A stretch of 64,000 bases of DNA from GCA-2731375 sp964631725 (GTDB lineage Bacteria; Pseudomonadota; Alphaproteobacteria; GCA-2731375). The translations under genes were made by a program, and so were the position numbers. Below the pieces are notes generated by a model, which was not told where the DNA came from, did no database searches, and saw nothing but the letters and a program-made list of their open reading frames with translations. This document shows positions 33,806 to 41,680 of this stretch, piece by piece (within the stretch, counting starts at the first letter, position 1; each line of letters begins with the position of its first letter). Where the stretch lies: NCBI GenBank assembly GCA_964631725.1, contig CAZVYX010000001.1, positions 1-64,000 of the forward strand, read 5' to 3'.

Positions 33806-34564
33806 TTAGATTGTCCGTTCCATGGGCACGTTGCGCACATCCATTTCATAGTCCAGGCCGGCTACGGGTGGCCGGGCGTAATACCAGGTCAGACCGGAAG
33901 CGGCGGCGCCCCGGCCGATGATTTCCGAGGCCAGAAATGGATGCAGGTCGTAAACCGAGTAAACCTGCGTCGTGCCGGCGTCGGCCCAGCTCAGGCCCAG
34001 GGCCGACATCCGCGCCTCCATGGTATTTAGCACATGGCGGGCCTTGTCGGTCATGGCATCCGCCGTGGTCTCGCCCAGGCGGACGATACGCTCGGCATAG
34101 TCGCCGGGGCCTTCCTCGGCCTCTCCCGAACCGGCGATGACGAAGCTTTTGACTTCGTCGCTGGGCGCGGTATCGGGCACCGTGTAGCAGAAGGCCTGGA
34201 AAACCGGCTCGCCGGGCGGGTTGATCTCGGGGCAGACGTTGGAGCGGGCGACGGGGTTCTCATCGTCCTTGAATATGCCCCAGCGTTCCAAGGTGCCCAC
34301 ATAGATCCGGTTGAAGGCGATGAAGCCGGCGTCATCAAACGGCGCCGGCGAACGCAGCTCACAGGCGCAAAAGGATGTGAAGGGCCGGCCCAGGGTGGTC
34401 AGATGCGCCTCGATCGCCTCAAAGCCCTCCGCGATGGGCCGCGGCCGGGCGAAGCGCACCCGTTCGATGGCAAAACCCGGTTCCGCCGCCACCCCGCCGG
34501 AATACTGAAAGGGCCCGCGCACATACCGATAACCGCCCGCCTCGAATACCGCCGTCTCCAACAT
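33806..34564 (-). CDS. conserved hypothetical protein, possibly RidA/aminomuconate-deaminase-like
   Basis: 252 residues. The C-terminal third (about 165-235; A-D-A-M-T-D-K-A-R-H-V-L-N-T-M-E, then A-G-T-T-Q-V-Y-S-V-Y) has the helix-plus-T-x-V-x-V-Y-x pattern seen in RidA/YjgF-fold deaminases. The N-terminal part (F-E-A-G-G-Y-R-Y, R-V-R-F-A-R-P) also looks like that fold, suggesting a two-copy arrangement. The function is not established; imine or enamine hydrolysis fits a catabolic locus. It is transcribed away from the thiolase gene at 34775. Confidence 0.5.
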   Translation of the reverse strand: MLETAVFEAGGYRYVRGPFQYSGGVAAEPGFAIERVRFARPRPIAEGFEAIEAHLTTLGRPFTSFCACELRSPAPFDDAGFIAFNRIYVGTLERWGIFKDDENPVARSNVCPEINPPGEPVFQAFCYTVPDTAPSDEVKSFVIAGSGEAEEGPGDYAERIVRLGETTADAMTDKARHVLNTMEARMSALGLSWADAGTTQVYSVYDLHPFLASEIIGRGAAASGLTWYYARPPVAGLDYEMDVRNVPMERTI

Positions 34565-34774
34565 GACCTGATCTCTCCATTCAAATACCGCGGGCAGGCT
34601 ACACCATCCCCATCAGACGTCACAATTCGCAATTCGGATTCGCCGACGAATTCGAATGGATGTTAGAATACGGCCCAAGCGTTATCTTGTTGCCTTGGGG
34701 AGGAGTAATCCAGTGCAAATGAACTCATTTGGGCCGGCCGCGGCGGCGGCTGGCCATGTATTTCGTGTGCGGCC

Positions 34775-35959
34775 ATGAGCGGGCGCAGTATCAGAGGTAA
34801 GGTGGCCATCGCCGGGATTGGCGAGAGCACCTATTACAAACATGGCCAGTCGCCGGACGCCGAGCTTGTCCTGCTGTTGCAGGCCATCCTGCGGGCGGCG
34901 GAGGATGCGGGGATCGAGCCGCGGGAGATCGACGGTTTCGCCTCGTACTCCAATGACCGCAATGACCCTTCCCGCCTGTCGGCGGCGTTGGGCATTCCCG
35001 ATCTGCGCTTTTCCAATATGCAGTTCGGCGGCGGCGGCGGCGGCGTCGCGGCGGCGGTGGCGAATGGTGCGGCAGCGGTGGCGAACGGCTATGCCGATTG
35101 CGTCGTGGTTTTCCGCGCCCTGGCCCAGGGGCAGTTCCGCCGTTTCGGGCAAGGCGCGCCGGATCCGACGGTCTCGGGCGATGCCGCCTATATGGCGCCC
35201 TATGGGGTGATGTCGCCGGCCCAGAAGTACGGCATGCGCGCGACCCGCTTCATGCACGACCATGGCGTCAAGAATGACGTCCTCCGCGCCATCGCCATGG
35301 CCTCGTACCAGCACGCGCAAAGCAATCCGCGCGCGGTGATGCATGGCCGGCCCCTGGATGCGGAGACCTACGACAACAGCCGCTGGATCGTCGAACCCAT
35401 AAACCGGCTATTTGATTGCTGTCAGGAAAACGACGGCGCGGCGGCGCTGATCCTTGTTTCGGCTGAACGGGCCAAGGATCTGAAGCAGAAGCCGGTGTAT
35501 TTGCTGGCCGCCGCTCAGGGTTCCGACCACCGCTGCGGCGCGCCGGTGATGAATGCCAGCAATTTCCCGTCCTCATCATTCGCTACCGTGGCCCCGCGCC
35601 TGTACGAAACGGCCGGCGTGACGGCGGACGATATCGACGTGCTGCAAAGCTACGAGAACTTCACCACCGGTGTGATGATGGCCATTGTCGAACATGGCTT
35701 CTGCGCGCCGGAGGAATGCAACGAGTTCTTCACCCTGGAAAACCTATCGGCGCCTGGTGGGCGGATGCCGCTCAACACGTCCGGCGGCAATCTGGCGGAA
35801 TGTTACATGCATGGCCTGGGCCTGCAGTTGGAGGCGGTGCGGCAGATTCGCGGCCAGTCCTGCAATCAGGTGCCGGATGTGAAACTGGCGATGAATATCG
35901 CCGGCCCCATGGTCACCCCGGTCAGCAGCCTGATCATGGGTTCAGAGGAGACATTGTGA
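34775..35959 (+). CDS. thiolase-like protein lacking the nucleophilic Cys (Ltp2-type retro-aldolase candidate)
   Basis: 394 residues with the full thiolase double fold. At the place of the nucleophilic cysteine the sequence is F-G-G-G-G-G-G-V-A-A-A, with no Cys. The C-terminal half has L-Q-S-Y-E-N-F-T-T-G and N-T-S-G-G-N-L-A-E-C-Y-M-H-G, resembling the lipid-transfer-protein thiolases. Of these, Ltp2 catalyses retro-aldol cleavage of steroid CoA thioesters together with a DUF35 partner. Here a DUF35 gene follows with a 1-base overlap, strengthening that reading. The actual substrate is unknown. Confidence 0.8.
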   Translation: MSGRSIRGKVAIAGIGESTYYKHGQSPDAELVLLLQAILRAAEDAGIEPREIDGFASYSNDRNDPSRLSAALGIPDLRFSNMQFGGGGGGVAAAVANGAAAVANGYADCVVVFRALAQGQFRRFGQGAPDPTVSGDAAYMAPYGVMSPAQKYGMRATRFMHDHGVKNDVLRAIAMASYQHAQSNPRAVMHGRPLDAETYDNSRWIVEPINRLFDCCQENDGAAALILVSAERAKDLKQKPVYLLAAAQGSDHRCGAPVMNASNFPSSSFATVAPRLYETAGVTADDIDVLQSYENFTTGVMMAIVEHGFCAPEECNEFFTLENLSAPGGRMPLNTSGGNLAECYMHGLGLQLEAVRQIRGQSCNQVPDVKLAMNIAGPMVTPVSSLIMGSEETL

Positions 35960-36402
35960 TGAGTGAGACATATCTGCCAGCCGGCATGCCGGCGCCCGTT
36001 CCCTCGGCCGACGGCCTGGATGTTCCTTATTGGGAAGGCACCCGGCGCGGCGAACTGATGGTGCAAAAATGCGCCGCCTGCGGCAATTGGCAATGGGGCC
36101 CGGAATGGCTGTGCCACAAATGCAATTCCTTCGACATGGGTTGGGAGAAGGTCGAGGGTACGGGCATTATTTACAGTTGGGAGCGGCCCTGGCATCCCGT
36201 GCATCCGGCCTTGAAAGGGCGCGGCGCCTACACGGCGGTGTTGGTGGAACTGCCCCATGCGGGCAACATCCGCATGATCGGCAATCTGCTCGGCCCGGAC
36301 GACCAGAAGGTCGAAATCGGCGCGGCGGTGGCGGCGGTATTCGAGCCTCACGACGATGCCGATACGCCCTATACCTTGGTGCAATGGAGACTGAAAACCT
36401 AG
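35959..36402 (+). CDS. DUF35 Zn-ribbon/OB-fold partner protein
   Basis: 147 residues. A rubredoxin-like zinc ribbon (C-A-A-C and C-H-K-C about 37-56) precedes an OB-fold, the arrangement of ChsH2-type DUF35 proteins that complex with thiolase-like aldolases or hydratases and bind the acyl-CoA. The start ATG overlaps the stop of the thiolase-like gene by one base (TGATG). Stoichiometric expression is therefore expected. Confidence 0.87.
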   Translation: MSETYLPAGMPAPVPSADGLDVPYWEGTRRGELMVQKCAACGNWQWGPEWLCHKCNSFDMGWEKVEGTGIIYSWERPWHPVHPALKGRGAYTAVLVELPHAGNIRMIGNLLGPDDQKVEIGAAVAAVFEPHDDADTPYTLVQWRLKT

Positions 36403-36640
36403 GGCTGGAACCAGCGGGTCAATGGGGACCATGCCACACGCGCGCCATGGGCGGCATTGGCCATGACACCGGTGCAGGAATTCTGGGGCTGAATGCCAAT
36501 AGGATGCTTGAATTCAATCTGCCTGAGTCACCAAACAGCACGGTGAATTGGGCAATGCAGCATATCAGTTGCGCGCTTATAGCATATATGATATAAAATG
36601 CAGTGATGTGCAGCATTGAAATGCGGCATCGGTATGCATC
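36403..36640. other. intergenic region, AT-rich at its right end
   Basis: The first 150 bases show no convincing gene on either strand. The right part (about 36560-36640) is AT-rich against a GC-rich background, with repeated TGCAGCAT elements (36556 and 36610 regions) and a candidate promoter. It is the likely control region for the small ORF/HTH/YaiI operon. Confidence 0.5.
36569..36597 (+). promoter_or_regulatory. candidate sigma-70 promoter for the HTH operon
   Basis: TTGCGC (36569-36574) and TATAAA (36592-36597) are separated by 17 bases. They lie 44 bases upstream of a small ORF and 230 bases upstream of the HTH gene. The surrounding AT-rich stretch is locally unusual. Confidence 0.35.
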
Positions 36641-36805
36641 ATGTATAACGGTGAAATTGGCTTTTTTCAGCCGTTCAGGCGACAGATGGGTGCCGGCGGC
36701 CGGGTCGACTTGGCAAGGCATCTTGATTTCGTACGGCGGTCCTTGAAACAGACGTCGGACGGCCCGAAGGCCGTCAAGATCGGTGCCGGAACAGCCGAGG
36801 CATAG
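36641..36805 (+). CDS. possible 54-residue small ORF preceding the HTH gene
   Basis: ATG at 36641, TAG at 36803-36805. The predicted peptide is Arg-rich (R-R-Q-M-G-A-G-G-R-V-D-L-A-R-H near its middle) and has no family I recognise. Its position 22 bases before an HTH-protein gene is where a toxin of a HigBA-like module would be, but it does not resemble RelE/HigB. It may be non-coding leader. Confidence 0.25.
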   Translation: MYNGEIGFFQPFRRQMGAGGRVDLARHLDFVRRSLKQTSDGPKAVKIGAGTAEA

Positions 36806-36827
36806 CGAAACCGGAAAGGGGTGAGTG

Positions 36828-37118
36828 ATGAAAAAGGCGACGATTGTCGGCCCGGGCTGGACGGGAACTTCCAGTCCCGAGACCGAACATGATGCCCTGG
36901 ATGGGGCTTTCGCCCTGGCCGCCGCGCTGGTCGAGGCGCGGGTCCATGCCGGTCTGACGCAGGCGCAATTGGCGGCCCGGATGAACACCTCGCAAACCGC
37001 GATCGCCCGGCTGGAAAGCGTCCGTGGAAACCCCTCCCTGAACACCCTGCGCCGCTTCGCCGAGGCCACGGGAACGCAGCTCAATATCTCTTTCGAGACG
37101 GGTTCGGAGCAGGCATGA
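36828..37118 (+). CDS. XRE-family helix-turn-helix protein (HigA-like)
   Basis: 96 residues. The HTH_3 domain occupies about residues 33-90: A-R-V-H-A-G-L-T-Q-A-Q-L-A-A-R-M, then T-S-Q-T-A-I-A-R-L-E-S and N-P-S-L-N-T-L-R-R-F. This form is typical of HigA antitoxins and small autoregulators. The start is the ATG at 36828 with an AAGGGG site; a GTG lies one codon upstream. It overlaps the YaiI gene by 4 bases (ATGA). Confidence 0.82.
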   Translation: MKKATIVGPGWTGTSSPETEHDALDGAFALAAALVEARVHAGLTQAQLAARMNTSQTAIARLESVRGNPSLNTLRRFAEATGTQLNISFETGSEQA

Positions 37119-37606
37119 ACCAGCCCGCCGATGCAGCCGGTGGCATGCCCGATATCTATGTCGATGCCGATGCCTGCCCGGTCAAGGAGGAAACCCTGCG
37201 GGTGGCCGAGCGTCATGGCCTGATGACCTACATGGTCAGCGATGGCGGCATTCGCCCCAACTCCGATCCTAGGGTACGGATTGTCGTCGTCCCCCAGGGA
37301 CCCGATGCGGCCGACGACTGGATTGCCGAAAATATCCGGGCCGGCGATATCGCCGTCACCTCCGATATCCCGCTTGCCGACCGATGCCTGAAAAAGGGCG
37401 CGGGTGCGATCCGGCCCGACGGCCGGGCCTTCACGGAAAATTCCATCGGTGCCGCGATGGCGACCCGCGAGTTGATGGCGGGCCTGCGCGAGATGGGTGA
37501 GGTCACGGGCGGGCCGCCGCCGTTCTCGAAGCGGGACCGCTCGCAATTTCTGCAGACCTTGGAAACCGCCATTCAGAAAACCAAGAAGGCCTTGCGGAAT
37601 ATATAG
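37115..37606 (+). CDS. YaiI/YqxD family protein (DUF188)
   Basis: 163 residues. The PIN-like YaiI/YqxD signature is clear: I-Y-V-D-A-D-A-C-P-V-K at 14-24, then V-T-S-D-I-P-L-A-D near residue 89. The function is unestablished; the fold is related to nucleases (PIN/NYN). It is translationally coupled to the upstream HTH gene. Many bacteria carry it as a single conserved gene. Confidence 0.9.
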   Translation: MNQPADAAGGMPDIYVDADACPVKEETLRVAERHGLMTYMVSDGGIRPNSDPRVRIVVVPQGPDAADDWIAENIRAGDIAVTSDIPLADRCLKKGAGAIRPDGRAFTENSIGAAMATRELMAGLREMGEVTGGPPPFSKRDRSQFLQTLETAIQKTKKALRNI

Positions 37607-37738
37607 CCGGCCGCAGCATGTTTATCAGGACGCGCCCCCGCGCCTGGCCCGTCCTGTGCACCGGTCAAATTACCTGGAACGTGTTTCGCCTTCTCCTATA
37701 AGATTGCCGGCAAACTATCCGCCAGTGGGGAGATTGAC

Positions 37739-39064
37739 ATGGCCGCCTTTCTCGGCACGCGAAAGGCCCGCAAGCTACCGGACACCGACGCCAGGAACGG
37801 TTGGTTTGAAACATTGCCCGCGCCGCCGGCGGCGCTGCGCGTGCAGGGCGAGGTGCGTTGCGATTGGGCCGTGTTGGGTGCCGGAACATGCGGCCTGGCG
37901 GTGGCCCGACGGCTGGCGGAACTGCGTCCCGATCAATCCATCGCGGTCATCGAAGCGGGCCGCGTCGGCCATGGCACCTCGGGCCGCAATGCCGGCTTCA
38001 TGCTGTCCCATCACGGTGTCGGCAGGATCGACGATCCGGAAATCGGACGCCGCAGCATGCGGCTGTTCTCCCTCGGCCATGCCTATCTTCGCGAAACCGT
38101 CGAGCAGCATCAGATCCGCTGTGATTGGAGCGATTGGGGCCAGATTTATGTCTCGGCGGCCGATCAGGGCGCGGTGCACCTTGATGTGGTGGCGAAGGGC
38201 CTCGAAGTTCTCGACGTGCCGATCGAGAGGCTCGGCGGTGGCGAGATTGAGGCGATTACCGGCAGCCGCTTCTATAATCGCGGCGTCCGCGTTGCCGGAT
38301 CGGCCCTGGTGCAGCCGGCGGCCATGATGCGCGGCCTGGGCGCCAGCCTGCCCGCGAACGCCACCCTGTACGAGGACAGCCCGGTTAGCGAACTGCGCGC
38401 CGTCGATGGCTTCCGCCTGCAATGCCCCGAGGGCGCGGTGGTGGCCGGCAAACTGATCCTGGCCAACCATGTATTCGCCGAGGAAATGGGCTTCGACCGC
38501 CACCGGGTGGTGCCGATCGCTACTTTTGCCTCTCTGACCCGGCCGTTGACCGAGGCGGAAAAAGCCCATATGGGCGCCGAGGAGCAGTTCGGCCTGTTGC
38601 CCGCCAGTCCCAACGGCAGCACCGTACGCCTCACCCTCGATGGCCGTATCCTGATGCGCAACACGCTCTGGTATGCCCGGCCGAAGCGCTTCGGCCCGGA
38701 ATTGATGGCGGAAATCGAAAAACATCATCGCGACGGCCTGCGCAAGCGCTGGCCGGACCTGGGCGAGGTCGAATTCATCTCCACCTGGGGCGGTATCATG
38801 GGCTTCACGCGGAACGAGGGCGGCATTTTCGGCGAGATCGGCCAGGGCCTCTATGCTGTCTTGAGCACGGATGCGGCGCCGATGACACGGGGTGCGGCGG
38901 CGGGCAAGTTGCTGGCCGAGCAGATCGCGGGCATCGATAGCGAGGAGTTGCGGATCATGCAGGCGATTCCCAAGGCGGCCCTGCTGCCGCCCGATCCCAT
39001 CCTGCGCTTCATTTCCGAAAGACGGATCCGAAATTTCGCCGCCAACGAGGCCGCCGAACGCTGA
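37739..39064 (+). CDS. FAD-dependent amino-acid-oxidase-like oxidoreductase (DAO/DadA type)
   Basis: 441 residues. The dinucleotide-binding loop G47-A-G-T-C-G52 and E-A-G at the end of the second strand indicate FAD binding; G-T-S-G-R-N-A-G-F-M-L is the DAO-family loop near the flavin. The C-terminal F-T-R-N-E-G-G-I-F and M-T-R-G-A-A-A-G region is the second FAD contact. Homologues oxidise amines or D-amino acids (gamma-glutamylputrescine oxidase group). It converges on the selenoprotein gene (10-base gap). Confidence 0.88.
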   Translation: MAAFLGTRKARKLPDTDARNGWFETLPAPPAALRVQGEVRCDWAVLGAGTCGLAVARRLAELRPDQSIAVIEAGRVGHGTSGRNAGFMLSHHGVGRIDDPEIGRRSMRLFSLGHAYLRETVEQHQIRCDWSDWGQIYVSAADQGAVHLDVVAKGLEVLDVPIERLGGGEIEAITGSRFYNRGVRVAGSALVQPAAMMRGLGASLPANATLYEDSPVSELRAVDGFRLQCPEGAVVAGKLILANHVFAEEMGFDRHRVVPIATFASLTRPLTEAEKAHMGAEEQFGLLPASPNGSTVRLTLDGRILMRNTLWYARPKRFGPELMAEIEKHHRDGLRKRWPDLGEVEFISTWGGIMGFTRNEGGIFGEIGQGLYAVLSTDAAPMTRGAAAGKLLAEQIAGIDSEELRIMQAIPKAALLPPDPILRFISERRIRNFAANEAAER

Positions 39065-39074
39065 AGGGAAGGGG

Positions 39075-40796
39075 TTAACCTCCGCCCAGCAAATTATCCC
39101 ATTTCTTGGGCAGCTCGATCTCCTTGGAGGTCGGTTTGACGTAGACGCTGTGCATGCCCATCAGGCGGTTGCGCCCCGGTTCGCCGCAGACGATCAGGTG
39201 CAGGATATCCGGGCTCGGCAGCAGGCGCACCATTTCGTCGCCGCCGACCAGGAATTCCTCCGGAAACATGCCCTTTTCCACCTTCTCCTCGATGGTAAAG
39301 GCCTGCGCGAAGCTGTAGCGGGTGTGCCATTCCAGCTCCCGCCGGGTCACTTTGGCGTTTTCGTACAGATAGTCGCGCACGTCCTGCTTGGAATAGCCTT
39401 CGTCCGCCAGGGATTGCGCGATGGGCGGCGTCAACAACAGGGTGACCATGTGCCGAAAACCGTCCGGACCACGTTCGGGCAGGCAATGCAGGATGGTCTT
39501 CTTGTAAAGTTCCCGGCAAAGCAGTTCCAACGTGACCTGGGCGCCGCTTTTTTCCGGCCGGCTGTGCGGCGCGGGTGGGTAGCCCCAGATCATCGAGGCG
39601 CCGGCGGTGACGACGCTTTGCCCTGCATCGAAGCCATGCTCCACATGAAACGGCTGCCAGGGGCTGGCCGCCTCGTTCTCGGCCAGGGCGAAGGGCAGTT
39701 GATAGCCGAAGGTGCCTAGATAGTTCCGTCCCGGCCGGTAGCCGGCGATATTGCGGACGATCAGGCCCAAGGCCCGGCCCAAGGCCGGGTTCGGTCCGCG
39801 CGAGATCAATTGACCCCTGGTTTCGATGCCCAGCTGTTGGACGATGGGGCCGTTGATCAGCAGATAGGGCACCAACGTGCCCGTGGTGCCGATGTTGCCC
39901 AGATTGTAGTGCTCATCGCCAATCGCCTGCACGGCGGCGACCAGGATCGGCATATGCTCCGGACGGCAGCCGGCCATGACGCCGTTGGCCGCGATGTTCA
40001 GGGGCGTCGCCGCCAAATTGGCCTGGGGCAGCACGTCGATAACTTCGTCCGGCGCATGGTCCGTGAAGCGGAGGAATTCCGCGACCCGTGACCGGGTCGG
40101 CGGGATGATGGCCAGGCCATCGCTCCATTCCTGGCTGGCGAAATGTTCGTTGACCTGTTCCAGGTTGCCTTCGAACACGATGGCATCCGGGTCCAGCCCG
40201 GTCTGGGCGGCTCGCCCGTTGCCGTTCCGCGTGCCGGTCAGGCCATCGACGATCTGCTCGAACAAACCGCTGCGTATGGTTTCCTCGATATCGTCGGGGT
40301 CCTGGATCCCGATGGCGACGGGGTATTCGGCGACGGCCAGTTCGGCCAGGCCGTCAGCCTTGGCGGCCAGACGGGCCGCTTCCGAGAAACCGGTGATGGT
40401 AACCGCCACCCCGGGGATATTTTCGCGTTCCGCGTTTACTACCGACCGCACCACGGCGGGCGTGCAGGTGCCTCAGCCGCCGTTGCCGGCGATAACGGCG
40501 TCGCAGCCTTTTTCCTTGGCCAGGGCGATCATCTGGGCGTCAATGTCCCGCTGATGCTCCGCCGTGCCCCGGATCGTCGAATAAGGAAATTCGCTGTAGG
40601 GCACGAACTTGATGCCCTCGTAACGCTCCGACAGCAGTTTGCGGATGATGGGAAAGGTGAAATTGCCCTTGAAATCGCCGTTCCACATTTCCGCCACCGT
40701 CTTGCCGGCCAGTGTCTCCGGCCGCGGCGCGCTGCTTTGCGCGGCGATGGTTTCCCGGCCCAGGGGGCTAATCACCGCAATTTTATCATCCGACAT
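39075..40796 (-). CDS. UGSC-motif selenoprotein candidate (in-frame TGA as selenocysteine)
   Basis: 573 residues if the TGA at 40475-40473 is read as selenocysteine (Sec108). A standard translation gives two ORFs in the same frame, a 107-residue N-terminal part from ATG 40796 (preceded by GGGAG) and a 460-codon stretch that has no ATG start at the break, only GTG inside the conserved loop. The break sits in A-G-N-G-G-[TGA]-G-T-C-T-P, the UGSC-type redox or catalytic motif (Sec108 and Cys111). The N-terminal about 150 residues have an alternating beta-alpha pattern resembling Asp/Glu-racemase-like folds. The remaining 400 are globular with no membrane segment. The reaction is unknown. The ATC-hydrolase-like gene is 57 bases upstream on the same strand. 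Confidence 0.75.
40441..40475 (-). promoter_or_regulatory. selenocysteine UGA codon and candidate SECIS-like stem-loop
   Basis: The UGA is at 40475-40473. Immediately 3' on the coding strand, GCACC (40471-40467) pairs with GGTGC (40452-40448), and inside it ACG (40463-40461) pairs with CGT (40455-40453), with a 3-base 5' bulge and a CCCGC loop. Bacterial SECIS elements lie directly after the UGA, so the location is right, but the sequence is GC-rich and such a stem could arise by chance. Structure not computed. Confidence 0.35.
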
Positions 40797-40853
40797 TTCG
40801 TCGCTCCCAATCTTGCCAATACGCAGGCAGTTTCGCACGCGGCGGTACCGGTC

Positions 40854-41381
40854 CTATTGATCCTTATCAAGACCCGGTCCCGGCAGCACCCGCAGGCGGC
40901 AGCAGCCCGGCTGGCCCGGCTTCCAGGTTTCTCCGGCGAAGGTGAAGCCGGCCGCCTCGAACAGGCCGCCGTCAATGGCGCCGGCGAACTTGCACAGCTC
41001 CTCCATGTCTTCGTCGGACTTGCCCATATCGGTCCAACCGTCCTTTAGCGGGCAACGTTCGAAATAGATCTGCAGTTCTTCCTCGTCGCACTGCACCACT
41101 TCCGGCACGAACAGTTCACCGATACCCGGAATACCGCCCAGGAAGGCCTCGCCAAGGCCGGGCAAATCGTCGGGGGCGAAATCCGTAAAGGCGCCGCCCA
41201 TGCTCTGGCCCAGGCGCCTTGTCGCCTCCTGGCCGATTTCCTGCGCTTTTTCCAGCCCCACATGCTCCCGCATGACGTCGAACATATGGGCATAGGCGGC
41301 GGCGCGCATTTTCAAGGCCGCGCGCAGGGCGGACATGGGGACCATGGTCTCATCGTCGGTTGCATCGCTCACGATGTTCAT
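40854..41381 (-). CDS. L-2-amino-thiazoline-4-carboxylate (ATC) hydrolase-like protein
   Basis: 175 residues from the ATG at 41381; an in-frame extension to 41471 is not family-like. The helical N-terminal half is followed by the Cys-rich C-terminal signature: C98, C110 (Y-F-E-R-C-P-L), C130, and the C160-C161 pair. A-I-D-G-G-L-F lies between them and G-E-T-W-K-P-G precedes the last pair. ATC hydrolase opens the thiazoline ring to N- or S-carbamoyl-cysteine on the way to L-cysteine; many relatives are uncharacterised. It is the first gene of a two-gene operon with the selenoprotein. Confidence 0.7.
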   Translation of the reverse strand: MNIVSDATDDETMVPMSALRAALKMRAAAYAHMFDVMREHVGLEKAQEIGQEATRRLGQSMGGAFTDFAPDDLPGLGEAFLGGIPGIGELFVPEVVQCDEEELQIYFERCPLKDGWTDMGKSDEDMEELCKFAGAIDGGLFEAAGFTFAGETWKPGQPGCCRLRVLPGPGLDKDQ

Positions 41382-41680
41382 TCCTCGTTCTGTAGGTTGA
41401 AATTGAGTCTGAATGCGCGGCCGCATTTGCCCCGTTGGCGCGGCGGGCGTTGGCCAACCACATGATGTCATTGATCATCCAGGAGCGGACCAGCAGTGGC
41501 CTGACGGTCCCGCTATTCTGACTTTCGATGCTCGACACCCAGCGTCTCCCGTTTCTGACTTTTTTCAAACGGTAGCTTGGTTTGCCGGCCAGGGGAACCA
41601 TGTTCCCTATCGCTTGCCGGCACGGTACAATGGGCACCTGTCGCATGGGTTCCTGAAGCATTCATGTGCGAGGTCACGTC
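41382..41680. other. divergent intergenic region
   Basis: About 300 bases between the ATC-hydrolase-like gene and the cyclase-like membrane protein, so both promoters should be here. A small GGGAAC-CAT-GTTCCC dyad at 41593-41607 could be an operator half. I see no gene or clear promoter boxes. Confidence 0.4.

Noticed and set aside
36419..37546. 375-codon minus-strand ORF over the HTH and YaiI genes
   Set aside because: The plus strand carries HTH and DUF188 signatures and an ATGA overlap; the minus reading is shadow.
39075..40454. a separate gene starting with GTG at 40454
   Set aside because: That GTG lies inside the conserved loop right after the TGA and has no ribosome site; the N-terminal half upstream belongs to the same protein.
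40473..40796. a disrupted pseudogene explanation for the TGA
   Set aside because: Only one stop is present, the rest is open and well conserved in pattern, and the TGA sits exactly at the expected Sec position. It remains the main alternative if selenium genes are absent.
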